Of a stretch of DNA of 64,000 nt, positions 26,419-35,013 are shown piece after piece. The DNA is from Actinoplanes sp. NBC_00393 (GTDB lineage Bacteria > Actinomycetota > Actinomycetes > Mycobacteriales > Micromonosporaceae): contig NZ_CP107942.1 of NCBI RefSeq assembly GCF_036053395.1, positions 4,554,501 to 4,618,500 on the forward strand, written 5' to 3'. A program made the translations under genes and the position numbers. The first letter of the stretch is position 1. Every line of letters begins with the position of its first letter. A model generated the notes under the pieces. The model searched no databases, was not told the origin of the DNA, and saw only the letters and a list, made by a program, of their open reading frames with translations.

Positions 26419-27651
26419 ATGGGTAAGGATCAGCCGGTGCTGTGGACCGCTGACTTCACCCGCTACTTCATCGCCCGCTCGGTCTCGGTCTTCGGCGACG
26501 CGATGCTCACGGTGGCGGCGGCGCTCGCGGTCGGTCAGGTCTACGGCGCCACCGGCGTCGGCGTCGTGCTCGCCTCCTGGATGGTGCCGTTCCTGGCCTG
26601 CATCCTGTTCGGCGGGGTGTTCGCCGACCGGATCGGCGCGCGGCCGCTGATGCTCGGGGCCGACCTGGTACGCCTGGTCGCCCAAGCCGTCGTCGCAATA
26701 GCCTTCTTCACCGGCACCCCGTCGATGTGGCTGCTCATCGCCTGTTCCGCGGTCAGCGGCACCGCGGCCGCGATGTTCCAGCCCGGAGTCAACGGCCTGG
26801 TCCCGTACGTGACGAACGATCCGCACCGCGCCAACGCCACCGTACGGATGGCCAACGCCTTCGCCGAGCTGCTCGGACCGGCCGCGGCGGGCGTGCTGTT
26901 CGCCGTCTTCGGCGCCGGCCCGGTCTACGCCGTGGACGCCGCCACCTTCGCGATCAGCGCGATCTGCCTGGCCGGCCTGCGCCTGGGGAAGGTGCCCCGC
27001 AGCACCTCGTCGACGATCAGCGACCTGATCGCCGGATGGCACGAGTTCCGCTCCCGCACCTGGATGTGGAGCGTGATCCTGGTCTGGGTCGGCTACGGCG
27101 TCTTCCTTTTCGGCCCGCTCATCCCCCTCGGAGCGGTGCTGGTCAGCAACGATCTGGGCGCGTCGGCGTACGGATGGATGCAGTCCGGTGTCGGCGCCGG
27201 CACCATCCTCGGCGGCCTCACCGCGCTGCGCTGGAAACCGCGCCGCCCTCTCGCGGCCGGCGCCGTCGCGATGTTCGGCTTCGTGCTGCTGCCCCTGGCG
27301 ATCGCCCTGCACGTGTCGTTGCCCCAGTTGTTGATCGCGGCCGCGATCAACGGGTTCGCCTGGGCGTTCTGGTCGATCATGTGGCAGACCAGCGTGCAGA
27401 CCCAGGTGCCGCCGGCCGTGCTGAACCGGGTGACCTCCTACGAGGTGCTCGGCTCGACCGGCAGCCTGCCGATCGGGCAGGCGCTCGCCGGGCCGGTCGC
27501 CGGGGTCGTCGGCGCGGACCGGGTGCTCGGCACGTCGGTCGTGGTCGGGCTGCTCGGCTGCGTCACGCTGCTGCTGGTGCCGGCGGTCCGGCGGCTCCCC
27601 CGCGCCACGAGTCACGACATATCCGGTAAATCAAACGTGAATAGCATTTAG
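26419..27651 (+). CDS. MFS transporter
   Basis: 410 residues, about 12 transmembrane helices, in the MFS_3/enterobactin-exporter-like group common in actinomycetes. Typical features are ARSVSVFGDAMLTVAAALAV at the start, the loop 2-3 motif GGVFADRIGARPLML with the conserved Asp and Arg, and FQPGVNGLVPYV. Likely a proton-driven drug or metabolite exporter; substrate unknown. It stands alone, with the decayed phosphatase gene beginning 10 bases after its stop. Confidence 0.88.
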   Translation: MGKDQPVLWTADFTRYFIARSVSVFGDAMLTVAAALAVGQVYGATGVGVVLASWMVPFLACILFGGVFADRIGARPLMLGADLVRLVAQAVVAIAFFTGTPSMWLLIACSAVSGTAAAMFQPGVNGLVPYVTNDPHRANATVRMANAFAELLGPAAAGVLFAVFGAGPVYAVDAATFAISAICLAGLRLGKVPRSTSSTISDLIAGWHEFRSRTWMWSVILVWVGYGVFLFGPLIPLGAVLVSNDLGASAYGWMQSGVGAGTILGGLTALRWKPRRPLAAGAVAMFGFVLLPLAIALHVSLPQLLIAAAINGFAWAFWSIMWQTSVQTQVPPAVLNRVTSYEVLGSTGSLPIGQALAGPVAGVVGADRVLGTSVVVGLLGCVTLLLVPAVRRLPRATSHDISGKSNVNSI

Positions 27652-27661
27652 CCTGGCGGGC

Positions 27662-28513
27662 GTGCAGATCACCGCCGACGAGTACAGCGAGTGGAACGCC
27701 CGGGAACTGGCCCGTCGGCAGGTCAGCCGCCGCACCCTGGTGAAAGCCGCGGCGGCGGGTGCCGGCGGTTGCGCGTACGCCCAATTCCGTCTCGCCGACG
27801 CGGCCTTCGCCGCGGCCGGTGGCACCGCGGGCCAGGCCGGCGTGGTGGTCTCCGGGCGGCACCTGTCGTTCGTGCCCGGCGCCGACGGCACGCTGCGCCC
27901 GGCGATGGCGATGACCGCGCAGCTGGTCAGCAAGACCGGCAGCCTGCCGAAGAAACTGCGGGCGTACGTCGATGTCGGCACCGCCCCCGGCCAGTACGGC
28001 ACCCGCGTCGAGGCCGACATCCGGCACCTGGTCGGCGGGTACGCGATCCCCGGCGGCCCGATCGGCAGCCAGTTCTACCTGAAGGCGACGATCGACGGCC
28101 TGCGCCCCGGCGCCGTACCCGCCCGGCGCCGGACGGCGCGACGATCCACCCGGCGACCGACGGGGTCACCTACATCTGTGTCGGCTCCGGCGGCCGGGCC
28201 CGCTACCCGTTCCGCCAGGAGCCCGGACCCCAAGGCGTCGCCGCCGAAAGGTGTCGAACCGTCCGGCCCGCAGAAGCTCGCATCCGGCCAGCGCTACCGC
28301 GGATACCAGCCGCCCGGCAAGCCCAACAAGACCGAGAACAACACCGGGACCATCGTGAACAGCTACGTGTGGGCCAAGGGCGAGAGCAGGGTGAAACGGG
28401 CCGGGCATCCGGCGGGCGAGCGGGTGCCGGAGACGATCGACTGGTCGCAGGTGCGCTACGACGATTTCACCCTGGTCCGTACCGCGGGCCGCAGCGCGTT
28501 CCGGCTCAGCTGA
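27662..28513 (+). pseudogene. Tat-exported purple-acid-type metallophosphoesterase, catalytic part deleted
   Basis: The N-terminus is intact: twin-arginine signal (SRRTLVKAAAAGAGG) and a fibronectin-like domain ending KATIDGLRPG. At about base 28110 the frame loses homology; another frame carries GATIHPATDGVTYICVGSGG, then near 28215-28250 it returns to the first frame as GQRYRGYQPPGKPN, ENNTGTIVNSYVW and ETIDWSQVRYDDFT. In full-length actinomycete relatives these C-terminal pieces follow a ~250-residue metallophosphoesterase domain with its Asp/His metal ligands; all of that is absent. So a deletion plus a frameshift have destroyed it, even though a 283-codon frame happens to remain open. 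Its end overlaps the GPP34 gene by 8 bases. Confidence 0.8.
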
Positions 28514-29135
28514 CCCCGACCGCCCCCGCGTACGAGACCAGCTGGTGCAGCGGCTGCGGCAGGTTGCGGCGGAACTGGTCGGACAGCCGCGCCCGGTCCC
28601 GCGGGTTCACGGTGTCGAGCACGAAGGTGTCCAGGCCGGTGGCCAGGATCAGGCCGGCCAGCATCAGATCGGCGGTGTCCAGCGTCCGGTTGTACGACAG
28701 ATGCGTACGGATCCGCCCGGCCGGCTGCCCCGGGCTGCGCGGGTCCGAGAACACCAGCGACGACTCCACACTGAGCAGCCGCCGTTTGGTCTCGCGCCGC
28801 AGCACGCCGTTCAGCGTGAGGCGCTGCTCGATCAGCGCGACGGCCGGGCCGGACGACAGGTGGGCGATCCACCGGTCCGGCGCCTGCGGGCCGGTCGTGG
28901 CGGCGAGCCGCTTCAGAACCTGGGTGGTGGCCGGGTCACCGGTGGGCCGGTCGTCGATCACCCGCAGGCCGTCGCCGCCGAGCACCACCCGCTGCCAGAA
29001 CATCAGCTCCCCGAGCAGTGCCGCGCCCAGGCCGACGCCGAGCACCTCCGGCGACAGCAGGAGGCGGCCGCCGATGCCGTCATGGGCGGCCAGATACAGA
29101 TCATCGGCGGGGGCGAGCTGCTGCGGTGAGGTCAT
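28506..29135 (-). CDS. GPP34 (GOLPH3-like) family protein
   Basis: 209 residues matching the actinomycete GPP34 family: DDLYLAAHDGIGGRLLL at the N-terminus, LGAALLGELMFWQRV, LRRETKRRLL, and the C-terminal NPRDRARLSDQFRRNLP. Eukaryotic GOLPH3 binds phosphatidylinositol-4-phosphate; the role of the bacterial proteins is unknown, though many sit near membrane or development genes. All-helical, no signal peptide. It is monocistronic and converges on the phosphatase remnant. Confidence 0.88.
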   Translation of the reverse strand: MTSPQQLAPADDLYLAAHDGIGGRLLLSPEVLGVGLGAALLGELMFWQRVVLGGDGLRVIDDRPTGDPATTQVLKRLAATTGPQAPDRWIAHLSSGPAVALIEQRLTLNGVLRRETKRRLLSVESSLVFSDPRSPGQPAGRIRTHLSYNRTLDTADLMLAGLILATGLDTFVLDTVNPRDRARLSDQFRRNLPQPLHQLVSYAGAVGVS

Positions 29136-29250
29136 CGCGAAGCCTCAATGATCGACAGCTGTGACGATGGCCGACACTATCGGTCAATGGTTGCCACAAG
29201 GTTTCGCCCCATCAAGCTGATGGTGACGGCCTGCGCGTAGCGTGAGCAGG

Positions 29251-29922
29251 ATGGATCACGCGAGTACCGACATCCGGCGGGTTCTGGTCGTGGGCGGGCA
29301 CGGCAAGGTGGCCCGGCTGCTGCTGCCGCAGCTGGTCGCGGCCGGTTACGAGACCACCGCGGTCTTCCGCAATCCCGAACACCAGGCTGAGGTCGCGCAG
29401 ACCGGCGCGACCCCGCTGGTCGCCGACGTCGAAAAACTCGACACCGGCGCCCTCGCCGAGATCCTCAACGGCCACGACGCGATCATCTGGTCGGCCGGAG
29501 CGGGCGGCGGCAATCCGCCGCGCACCTACGCGGTCGACCGCGACGCGGCCATCCGCTCGATGGACGCGGCGCTGCACGCCGGCGCCCGCCGCTACCTGAT
29601 GGTGTCCTACTTCGGCGCGCGCACCGACCACGGCATCCCGCAGGACAACCCCTTCCATCCGTACGCCGAGGCGAAGGCGGCCGCCGACAACCACCTGAGC
29701 GCATCCGCTCTGGATTGGACGATCCTCGCCCCGAGCCGCCTCACCGACGACCCGCCCACCGGCCGCATCGAAACCGCCGAACAGGGCGCCGTCGCCGGCT
29801 CGGTGGGCCGCGCCGACGTGGCCGCGGTCGTCCTGCAGGCCCTGCGCGACCCGGCCACGATCGGCCGTACCCTGCGCTTCAACGCCGGTGCCACTCCCAT
29901 CCCGGAAGCATTGCGCGGCTAG
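29251..29922 (+). CDS. NAD(P)-binding atypical SDR (NmrA-like)
   Basis: 223 residues from the ATG at 29251 (an in-frame GTG at 29242 is the alternative; neither has a strong ribosome site). The Rossmann motif is VLVVGGHGKVARLLLPQL near the N-terminus, followed by VADVEK and a YAEAKAAAD segment that carries the conserved Tyr and Lys of SDR enzymes. The short C-terminus and LDWTILAPSRL match the NAD(P)H-binding NmrA/SDR_a5 group, often quinone oxidoreductases or regulators. No partner is evident; the next gene has its own promoter. Confidence 0.87.
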   Translation: MDHASTDIRRVLVVGGHGKVARLLLPQLVAAGYETTAVFRNPEHQAEVAQTGATPLVADVEKLDTGALAEILNGHDAIIWSAGAGGGNPPRTYAVDRDAAIRSMDAALHAGARRYLMVSYFGARTDHGIPQDNPFHPYAEAKAAADNHLSASALDWTILAPSRLTDDPPTGRIETAEQGAVAGSVGRADVAAVVLQALRDPATIGRTLRFNAGATPIPEALRG

Positions 29923-29932
29923 AAATCTCCTC

Positions 29933-29963
29933 TTGATCTGGAGCGCGCTCCAGGTAGCAGCAT
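29933..29963 (+). promoter_or_regulatory. MerR-type promoter and operator for a leaderless gene
   Basis: TTGATC (-35, 29933-29938) is followed by a perfect 16-bp palindrome CTGGAGCGCGCTCCAG (29938-29953) and a -10-like CAGCAT (29958-29963), giving a 19-base spacer. Long spacers filled by a palindrome are the mark of MerR-family activation. The -10 ends 7 bases before the ATG at 29971, so the transcript is probably leaderless. No merR gene is adjacent. Confidence 0.6.
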
Positions 29964-29970
29964 CAGTGGC

Positions 29971-30939
29971 ATGACGACAGTTACGCAGTCCCCGTTGGTG
30001 CTCGGGGCCATGATGTTCGGCACCGCCGTCGACGAGGAGACCTCCTTCGCGCTGCTCGACCGGTTCGTGGAGCGCGGCGGGGTCTGGATCGACACCGCGA
30101 ACTGCTACTCGTTCTGGGCCGACGACTCGGGTCACGGCGGCGCCAGCGAGCGGGTGCTCGGCAAGTGGCTGGCGGCCCGGCCCGGCGTCCGCGACCGGGT
30201 CCGGATCGCCACGAAGCTGGGCGCCGAGCCGGTCGAGGCCGGTTCCTGGCCGGAACGGCGCGAAGGGCTGGCGCCGGACGCGGTGCGGGCGGCGTTCGCC
30301 GGCAGCCTGCAGCGGCTCGGGATCGACCGGGTGGATCTGCTCTGGCTGCACCAGGAGGACAGGTCGGTGCCGATCGAGGAGACCGCGGCCGCGCTCGGCG
30401 AGTTGGCCGCCGACCGGTTCGGCGTCTCGAACCACCCGTCGTGGCTGGTCGAGCGGGGCCGCGCCGCCGCCAAGGCGATCGGGGTACGGCCGTTCGACGC
30501 GCTGCAGCTCAGCACCAGTTACCTGCGGCCGCGGCCCGGGACGCTGCCGCCGGGCGTCGCGCACCGGTTCGGGGTGCTCAGCGACGAGCAGACCGACTAC
30601 GCCGCTGAGCATGGTCTGGACGTGTGGGCGTACACGCCGTTGCTGGCCGGCGCCTACGACAACCCGGCCAAGCCGATCCCGGACGTCTACGACCACCCCG
30701 GCAACACGGCCCGCCTGGCGGCCCTGGACGCCGTCGCCGCCGAGGTGGACGCCGCCCGCGGCCAGGTGGTGCTGGCCTGGCTGCTGAGCCGCGGCATCAC
30801 GCCGATGCTCGGCGGCAGCAAGCTGTACCAACTGGACAGCGCCTTCGACGGCGTCGGGCTCACCCTCACCCCGGACCAGACCGAGCGGCTGAACGCCGTC
30901 GACCGGTCCGAGTGGGCGAGCCCGTACGCCAAGGCCTGA
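29971..30939 (+). CDS. Aldo/keto reductase
   Basis: 322 residues. The tetrad is visible: Asp in WIDTANCY, Tyr in the same segment, Lys in RIATKLGAE and His in LLWLHQED. The protein follows a promoter of MerR type and lacks a ribosome binding site, consistent with a leaderless message. In related actinomycetes an aldo/keto reductase of this group is commonly switched on by a MerR regulator; that regulator must lie elsewhere here. The gene converges on the E2 gene, 3 bases apart. Substrate unknown. Confidence 0.9.
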   Translation: MTTVTQSPLVLGAMMFGTAVDEETSFALLDRFVERGGVWIDTANCYSFWADDSGHGGASERVLGKWLAARPGVRDRVRIATKLGAEPVEAGSWPERREGLAPDAVRAAFAGSLQRLGIDRVDLLWLHQEDRSVPIEETAAALGELAADRFGVSNHPSWLVERGRAAAKAIGVRPFDALQLSTSYLRPRPGTLPPGVAHRFGVLSDEQTDYAAEHGLDVWAYTPLLAGAYDNPAKPIPDVYDHPGNTARLAALDAVAAEVDAARGQVVLAWLLSRGITPMLGGSKLYQLDSAFDGVGLTLTPDQTERLNAVDRSEWASPYAKA

Positions 30940-30942
30940 CCC

Positions 30943-32343
30943 TCAGAGCCGGGCTAGGGCCTTCATCGGGTCTTCGATCGCGTCGGCGACGGCGCGCATG
31001 AAGCCGGCGGCGGTGCCGCCGTCGCAGACGCGGTGGTCGAAGACGAAGGACAGTTGGGTGATCTTGCGGATGGTGAGGGCGCCGTCGACCACCCAGGGGC
31101 GGTCGATGATCCGGCCGAGGCCGAGGATGGCGACCTGGGGGTGGTTGATGATCGCGGCGCTGCCGTCGACGCGGAAGGCGCCGTAGTTGTTCAGAGTGAA
31201 GGTGCCGGCGGTGAGTTCGGCCGGGGTGGACTCGTTGCGGCGGGCGCGGCCGGTCACCTCCCGGATCGCGGCGTCGAGGCCGATGGCGGTCATCGTGTGC
31301 GCGTCCATCACGGCCGGGACCACCAGGCCGCGGTCGGTCTGCACGGCGACGCCCAGGTTGATCGCCTCGAGTTCGACGATCTCCTGGCGATCAGTGTCGA
31401 TGCGGGCGTTGAGCACCGGGTACTCGCGCAGGGCGGCCACGACGAACCGGGCGATGTAGGCGAGCAGGCCGGGGGCGCCGGCGTCGCCGCGGGTGCGTTC
31501 GCGCAGCTCCCACAGGGCGGTGGCGTCGACGTCGACCCAGACGGTGGCCTCGGGGATCTCCGCGCGGCTGCGCGATAGCACGGTCGCCACGGCCTTGCGG
31601 AAGCCGGTGAGCGGAATCCGGCGCTCCCCCGAAGCCGCCGCGGGAAGCGAGGGCGTTGGCGCCGCGGGAAGCGAGGGCGTTGGCGCCGCGGGAAGCGAGG
31701 GCGCAGGCGATGCGGGCGCGGCGGCCGCCTGCACGTCACCCCGGGTGATCGCCCCGCCCGGCCCGGTGCCGCGCAACGCGGACAAATCCACCCCGATATC
31801 CCGGGCCAGCCGCCGCACCAGCGGTGAGATGACCAGCGGCACGGAGACCGGCGGCGCAGGAACAGGCGCGGCGGAGGCAGCAGCGGGCGCAACGGATGCA
31901 GCCGCGGCAGCACCGGGCGTGGCAGAAGCAGTCGCGGCAGAAGCAGTCGCGGCAGAAGCAGTCGCGGCAGCGGTGGGCGCGGCGGAAGCAGCCGGCGGGG
32001 TCGAGACCGGAGCAGTTTCGGTACGGGTCCGGCGGCGGCGATGACGGGAGGACGCAGCGCCGGGCTTCGTCCCGTACCCCACCAGCACGTTGCCCGACCC
32101 CTCGTCGGCCGCGACGGTCAGCAAGGGCGCGCCCACATCGAGCGTGGCGCCTTCGGCGGCATGCCGGGTGGCCACCCGGCCGGCGTGCGGCGACGGCACC
32201 TCGACCACCGCCTTGGCCGTCTCCACCTCCACCACCGGCTGATCAACTTCGATCACGTCGCCGTCGGTGACGAGCCACCGGACGATCTCCGCCTCGGTCA
32301 GCCCCTCACCGAGGTCGGGCAGCGTGAAGACGTGCGCGCTCAC
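30943..32343 (-). CDS. bkdC: 2-oxoacid dehydrogenase E2 (lipoyl acyltransferase)
   Basis: 466 residues from a GTG overlapping the E1beta stop (GTGA). Residues ~1-78 are the lipoyl domain with the lipoyl Lys in VETAKAVVEV. A long Ala/Thr/Pro linker follows, then the subunit-binding domain (SPLVRRLARDIGVDLSALRG, GAITRGDV), a second linker made of 8-residue repeats, and the acyltransferase core ending in DHRVCDGG with catalytic His and Asp. It forms the E2 core of the branched-chain 2-oxoacid complex, moving acyl groups to CoA. No E3 gene is in the window. The linkers are encoded by short tandem repeats and may vary in length. Confidence 0.93.
   Translation of the reverse strand: MSAHVFTLPDLGEGLTEAEIVRWLVTDGDVIEVDQPVVEVETAKAVVEVPSPHAGRVATRHAAEGATLDVGAPLLTVAADEGSGNVLVGYGTKPGAASSRHRRRRTRTETAPVSTPPAASAAPTAAATASAATASAATASATPGAAAAASVAPAAASAAPVPAPPVSVPLVISPLVRRLARDIGVDLSALRGTGPGGAITRGDVQAAAAPASPAPSLPAAPTPSLPAAPTPSLPAAASGERRIPLTGFRKAVATVLSRSRAEIPEATVWVDVDATALWELRERTRGDAGAPGLLAYIARFVVAALREYPVLNARIDTDRQEIVELEAINLGVAVQTDRGLVVPAVMDAHTMTAIGLDAAIREVTGRARRNESTPAELTAGTFTLNNYGAFRVDGSAAIINHPQVAILGLGRIIDRPWVVDGALTIRKITQLSFVFDHRVCDGGTAAGFMRAVADAIEDPMKALARL
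31637..31708. repeat. 24-bp tandem repeat, E2 linker
   Basis: Three copies of a 24-bp unit (31637, 31661, 31685), the first two identical, encoding PSLPAAPT-type octapeptides in the second E2 linker. The unit keeps frame. Confidence 0.85.
31921..31965. repeat. 15-bp tandem repeat, E2 linker
   Basis: Three exact 15-bp copies (31921, 31936, 31951) plus a degenerate fourth, encoding an Ala/Thr/Ser pentapeptide in the first E2 linker. Confidence 0.85.
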
Positions 32344-33326
32344 GAGTCCTCCCACTGCAGGTCGTCGACGGCGTCCAGGATCCGGTCCACCGACGGCAGC
32401 TGGAAGTGCTCCAGCTTGGGCGGCGGATAGGGGATGTCGAATCCGGTCACGCGCCGCACCGGGGCGGCGAGCGAGTGGAAGCACCGTTCGGTCACCCGCG
32501 CGGCGATCTCCGCGGCCACCCCGGCGAAACCGGCCGCCTCAGCCACCACCACGGCCCGCCCGGTCGAACGCACCGCCGCGCACACCGTCTCGTCGTCGAA
32601 CGGCACGATCGAGCGCACGTCGACCACCTGCAGGCTGCGGCCCTCCTGCGCGGCGGCCTCGGCCGCCTCCAGCGCCACCGGCACCGCCGGGCCGTAGGCG
32701 ATCAGCGTGGCGTCGGTTCCGGCCCGGCACACCACGGCCTTACCGATCGGGGGTACGGGTGAAGCGAGATCCGCCTCGGCCCGGGAGAAGTACAGCTTCT
32801 TGGGTTCGAGGAAGACCACCGGGTCGGGCGAGTCGATCGCCTGCCGCAGCAGTCCGTAGGCGTCCGCCGGCCCCGCCGGAGCCAGGACGTGCAGACCGGG
32901 CGTGTGCGCGTAGTACGCCTCCGAGGAGTCGCAGTGGTGCTCGACCCCGCCGATGCCACCCGCGTACGGCACCCGGATCACGATCGGCACGCCGACCCGC
33001 CCCCGCGTCCGGTTGCGCATCTTCGCCGCGTGGCTGACCAGCTGCTCGAACGCGGGGTACGCGAACGCGTCGAACTGCATCTCGACGACCGGGCGCATCC
33101 CGTTCATCGCCATCCCGATCGCCATGCCGAGGATGCCGGACTCGGCGAGCGGGGTGTCGAAGCAGCGCTGCTCACCGAATTCGGCGGTCAGCCCGTCGGT
33201 GATCCGGAAGACGCCGCCGAGCGGGCCGACGTCCTCGCCGAAGACCACCACGGAGTCGTCGGCGTGCATCGCGTCGCGCAGCGCCCGGTTCAGGGCGCCG
33301 GCCATGGTGAGTTTCTCGGCTGCCAT
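32340..33326 (-). CDS. bkdB: 2-oxoacid dehydrogenase E1 beta subunit
   Basis: 328 residues. It begins KLTMAGALNRALRDAMHADD and continues VVVFGEDVGPLGGVFRITDGL, the conserved E1beta region with the catalytic Glu of EDVG, then ESGILGMAIGMAMNGMRP and EAYYAHTPGLHVLAPAGP. It pairs with E1alpha to bind thiamine diphosphate and decarboxylate branched-chain 2-oxoacids. Its ATG overlaps the E1alpha stop by one base (TGATG) and its stop overlaps the E2 start, so the three subunits are made from one coupled message. Confidence 0.93.
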   Translation of the reverse strand: MAAEKLTMAGALNRALRDAMHADDSVVVFGEDVGPLGGVFRITDGLTAEFGEQRCFDTPLAESGILGMAIGMAMNGMRPVVEMQFDAFAYPAFEQLVSHAAKMRNRTRGRVGVPIVIRVPYAGGIGGVEHHCDSSEAYYAHTPGLHVLAPAGPADAYGLLRQAIDSPDPVVFLEPKKLYFSRAEADLASPVPPIGKAVVCRAGTDATLIAYGPAVPVALEAAEAAAQEGRSLQVVDVRSIVPFDDETVCAAVRSTGRAVVVAEAAGFAGVAAEIAARVTERCFHSLAAPVRRVTGFDIPYPPPKLEHFQLPSVDRILDAVDDLQWEDS

Positions 33327-34414
33327 CAGCGCACCTCCCGGGCCAGTTCGTCGGCGACGAGCGCTTCCTGCTCGCGCAGCTGCGGCGTCTGTTCGGCGTA
33401 GACGTACGCGAACAGGTCGCGGTAGTCGGCCGGCTTGTCCTCGTTCAGTCCGGCGCGCATCGCCTCGGCCATGCGTTGCGCCGCGTCGGCGTACCCCGCG
33501 ATCTTCTCGTCGTCGAGCAGCTCGCGGCCCCGCAGATAGGTCTCCACCCGGGTGATCGGGTCCCGGGCCAGCCAGGGCGTGACCTCGTCCTCGGTGCGGT
33601 AGCGGCCGGCGTCGTCGGCGTTGGTGTGCGCCTGCACGCGGTAGGTGTGCGCCTCGATCAGCTGCGGCCCCTCCCCCGCGCGGGCCTGCTCGACGGCCCT
33701 GCCGAGGACCGTGAGCAGCGCGGCCACGTCGTTGCCGTCGACCCGCTCGCCCGGAACGCCGTAGCCGACGCCCTTGTGCGCCAGCGACGGCGCCGCGGTC
33801 TGCCGGCTCAGCGGCACCGAGATCGCGTACGCGTTGTTCTGCACCAGGAAGACCACCGGGGCACGGAACACCGCGGCGAAGTTGAGCGCCTCGTGGAAGT
33901 CGCCCTCGCTGGTCGCGCCGTCGCCGCAGATCGCCAGCGCCACGGTCGGCTCGCCGCGCAGCCGGGCCGCGTAGGCGACCCCGACGGCGTGCAGCAGGTG
34001 GGTGGCGAGCGGGGTGGCCAGCGGCGCGACATGCGTCGCCGCCGGGTCGTAGCCGTTGTGCCAGTCGCCCTTGAGCAGCGTCAATGTCTGCACCGGGTCG
34101 ACGCCGCGGGCCACCACGGCGGCGGTGTCCCGGTAGGTCGGGAACAGCCAGTCGCCGTCCGCCAGCACGTGGGCGGCGGCGACCTGGCAGGCCTCCTGCC
34201 CGTGCGAGGACGGGTAGACGGCCAGCCGGCCCTGCCGGACCAGCGCGTACGCCTGGTCGTTGAAACGTCGGGCCGCTACCAGGGCGGCGTACGCGCGCAC
34301 GAGAGCCCCGGTTTCGGGCAGGTCGTGGCCGACGTTCGGAACGGGATCGCCGTCCGGGTCGATGAGCGTCACCGGCACCGTGGACGGCAGCAGGTGAGCT
34401 GCGTCACGTGTCAT
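33326..34414 (-). CDS. bkdA: 2-oxoacid dehydrogenase E1 alpha subunit
   Basis: 362 residues from the ATG at 34414; an ATG at 34450 would add 12 residues but lies inside the inverted repeat of the control region, so the shorter form is preferred. The thiamine diphosphate motif runs from GDGATSEGDFHEAL to VQNN. Other family segments are RQGRLAVYPSSHGQEA, LFPTYRDTAAV and YRVQAHTNADDAGRYR, the last carrying the phosphorylation-loop region of E1alpha. Branched-chain rather than pyruvate specificity is inferred from the split alpha/beta form and the divergent Lrp regulator. No clear ribosome binding site is visible. Confidence 0.9.
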   Translation of the reverse strand: MTRDAAHLLPSTVPVTLIDPDGDPVPNVGHDLPETGALVRAYAALVAARRFNDQAYALVRQGRLAVYPSSHGQEACQVAAAHVLADGDWLFPTYRDTAAVVARGVDPVQTLTLLKGDWHNGYDPAATHVAPLATPLATHLLHAVGVAYAARLRGEPTVALAICGDGATSEGDFHEALNFAAVFRAPVVFLVQNNAYAISVPLSRQTAAPSLAHKGVGYGVPGERVDGNDVAALLTVLGRAVEQARAGEGPQLIEAHTYRVQAHTNADDAGRYRTEDEVTPWLARDPITRVETYLRGRELLDDEKIAGYADAAQRMAEAMRAGLNEDKPADYRDLFAYVYAEQTPQLREQEALVADELAREVR

Positions 34415-34440
34415 GCAGGAATTCTTGCTACCTTGCCAAT

Positions 34441-34478
34441 TGAACGCCATCTTCGGTCTGAATCCGAGAAGATGTTCA
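34441..34478. promoter_or_regulatory. Inverted repeat in the bkd/Lrp control region
   Basis: TGAACGCCATCTTCGG (34441-34456) and CCGAGAAGATGTTCA (34464-34478) form an imperfect inverted repeat with small length differences between arms. It lies between the E1alpha gene and the divergent Lrp gene. Lrp/BkdR regulators bind such degenerate AT-rich inverted repeats; binding is inferred. Confidence 0.5.
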
Positions 34479-34554
34479 TTTCCCGGGCCGTCGGCGCTGC
34501 CGATCGTCCAGTTTCCCGACTTCGCCGGACCCGCGGGCGAGACAGGTGGCCGCC

Positions 34555-34989
34555 ATGCTCGACGACACCGACCGGCGGATCCTCACCGAACTGGGACGCG
34601 ACGGGCGGATGTCCATGCGGACACTCGCGGAGAAGCTGCACATCTCCCGGGCGAACGCGTACTCGCGGGTGGCCCGGCTGCACGAGACCGGGGTGATCCG
34701 CGGCTACCACGCCGACATCGACCCCGTCGCTGCCGGTCTGCACACCGCGGCGTACGTGACACTCAACCTGCGCCAGGCGAACTGGCGGGAGGTCCTCGAA
34801 CGGCTGCACGCGCTGCCCGGCGTGGTGCACATCGGCCTGGTCGGCGGCGACTTCGACGTGATCCTGCTGGTCCGCGTCGCCGACAACACCGAGCTGCGGC
34901 ACCTGGTGCTCGACGAGATCCAGGGCATGCCGGGCGTGGTCAGCACCCGCACCCTGCTGCTGTTCGAGGAGGAGACACCCCGGGCATGA
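34555..34989 (+). CDS. Lrp/AsnC-family regulator (BkdR-like)
   Basis: 144 residues from the ATG at 34555, with AGGTGG about 6 bases upstream; an in-frame GTG at 34546 is the alternative. The N-terminal winged helix-turn-helix (LDDTDRRILTELGRDGRMS, LAEKLHISRANAYSRVARL) is followed by an AsnC ligand domain (VVHIGLVGGDFDVILLVRV). It is divergent from the E1alpha-E1beta-E2 operon. In Pseudomonas and Streptomyces the divergent Lrp protein BkdR controls branched-chain ketoacid dehydrogenase genes in response to branched-chain amino acids; the same role is inferred here. Confidence 0.92.
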   Translation: MLDDTDRRILTELGRDGRMSMRTLAEKLHISRANAYSRVARLHETGVIRGYHADIDPVAAGLHTAAYVTLNLRQANWREVLERLHALPGVVHIGLVGGDFDVILLVRVADNTELRHLVLDEIQGMPGVVSTRTLLLFEEETPRA

Positions 34990-35013
34990 GCGTGGGCTTC
35001 CTACCCTGACGCC

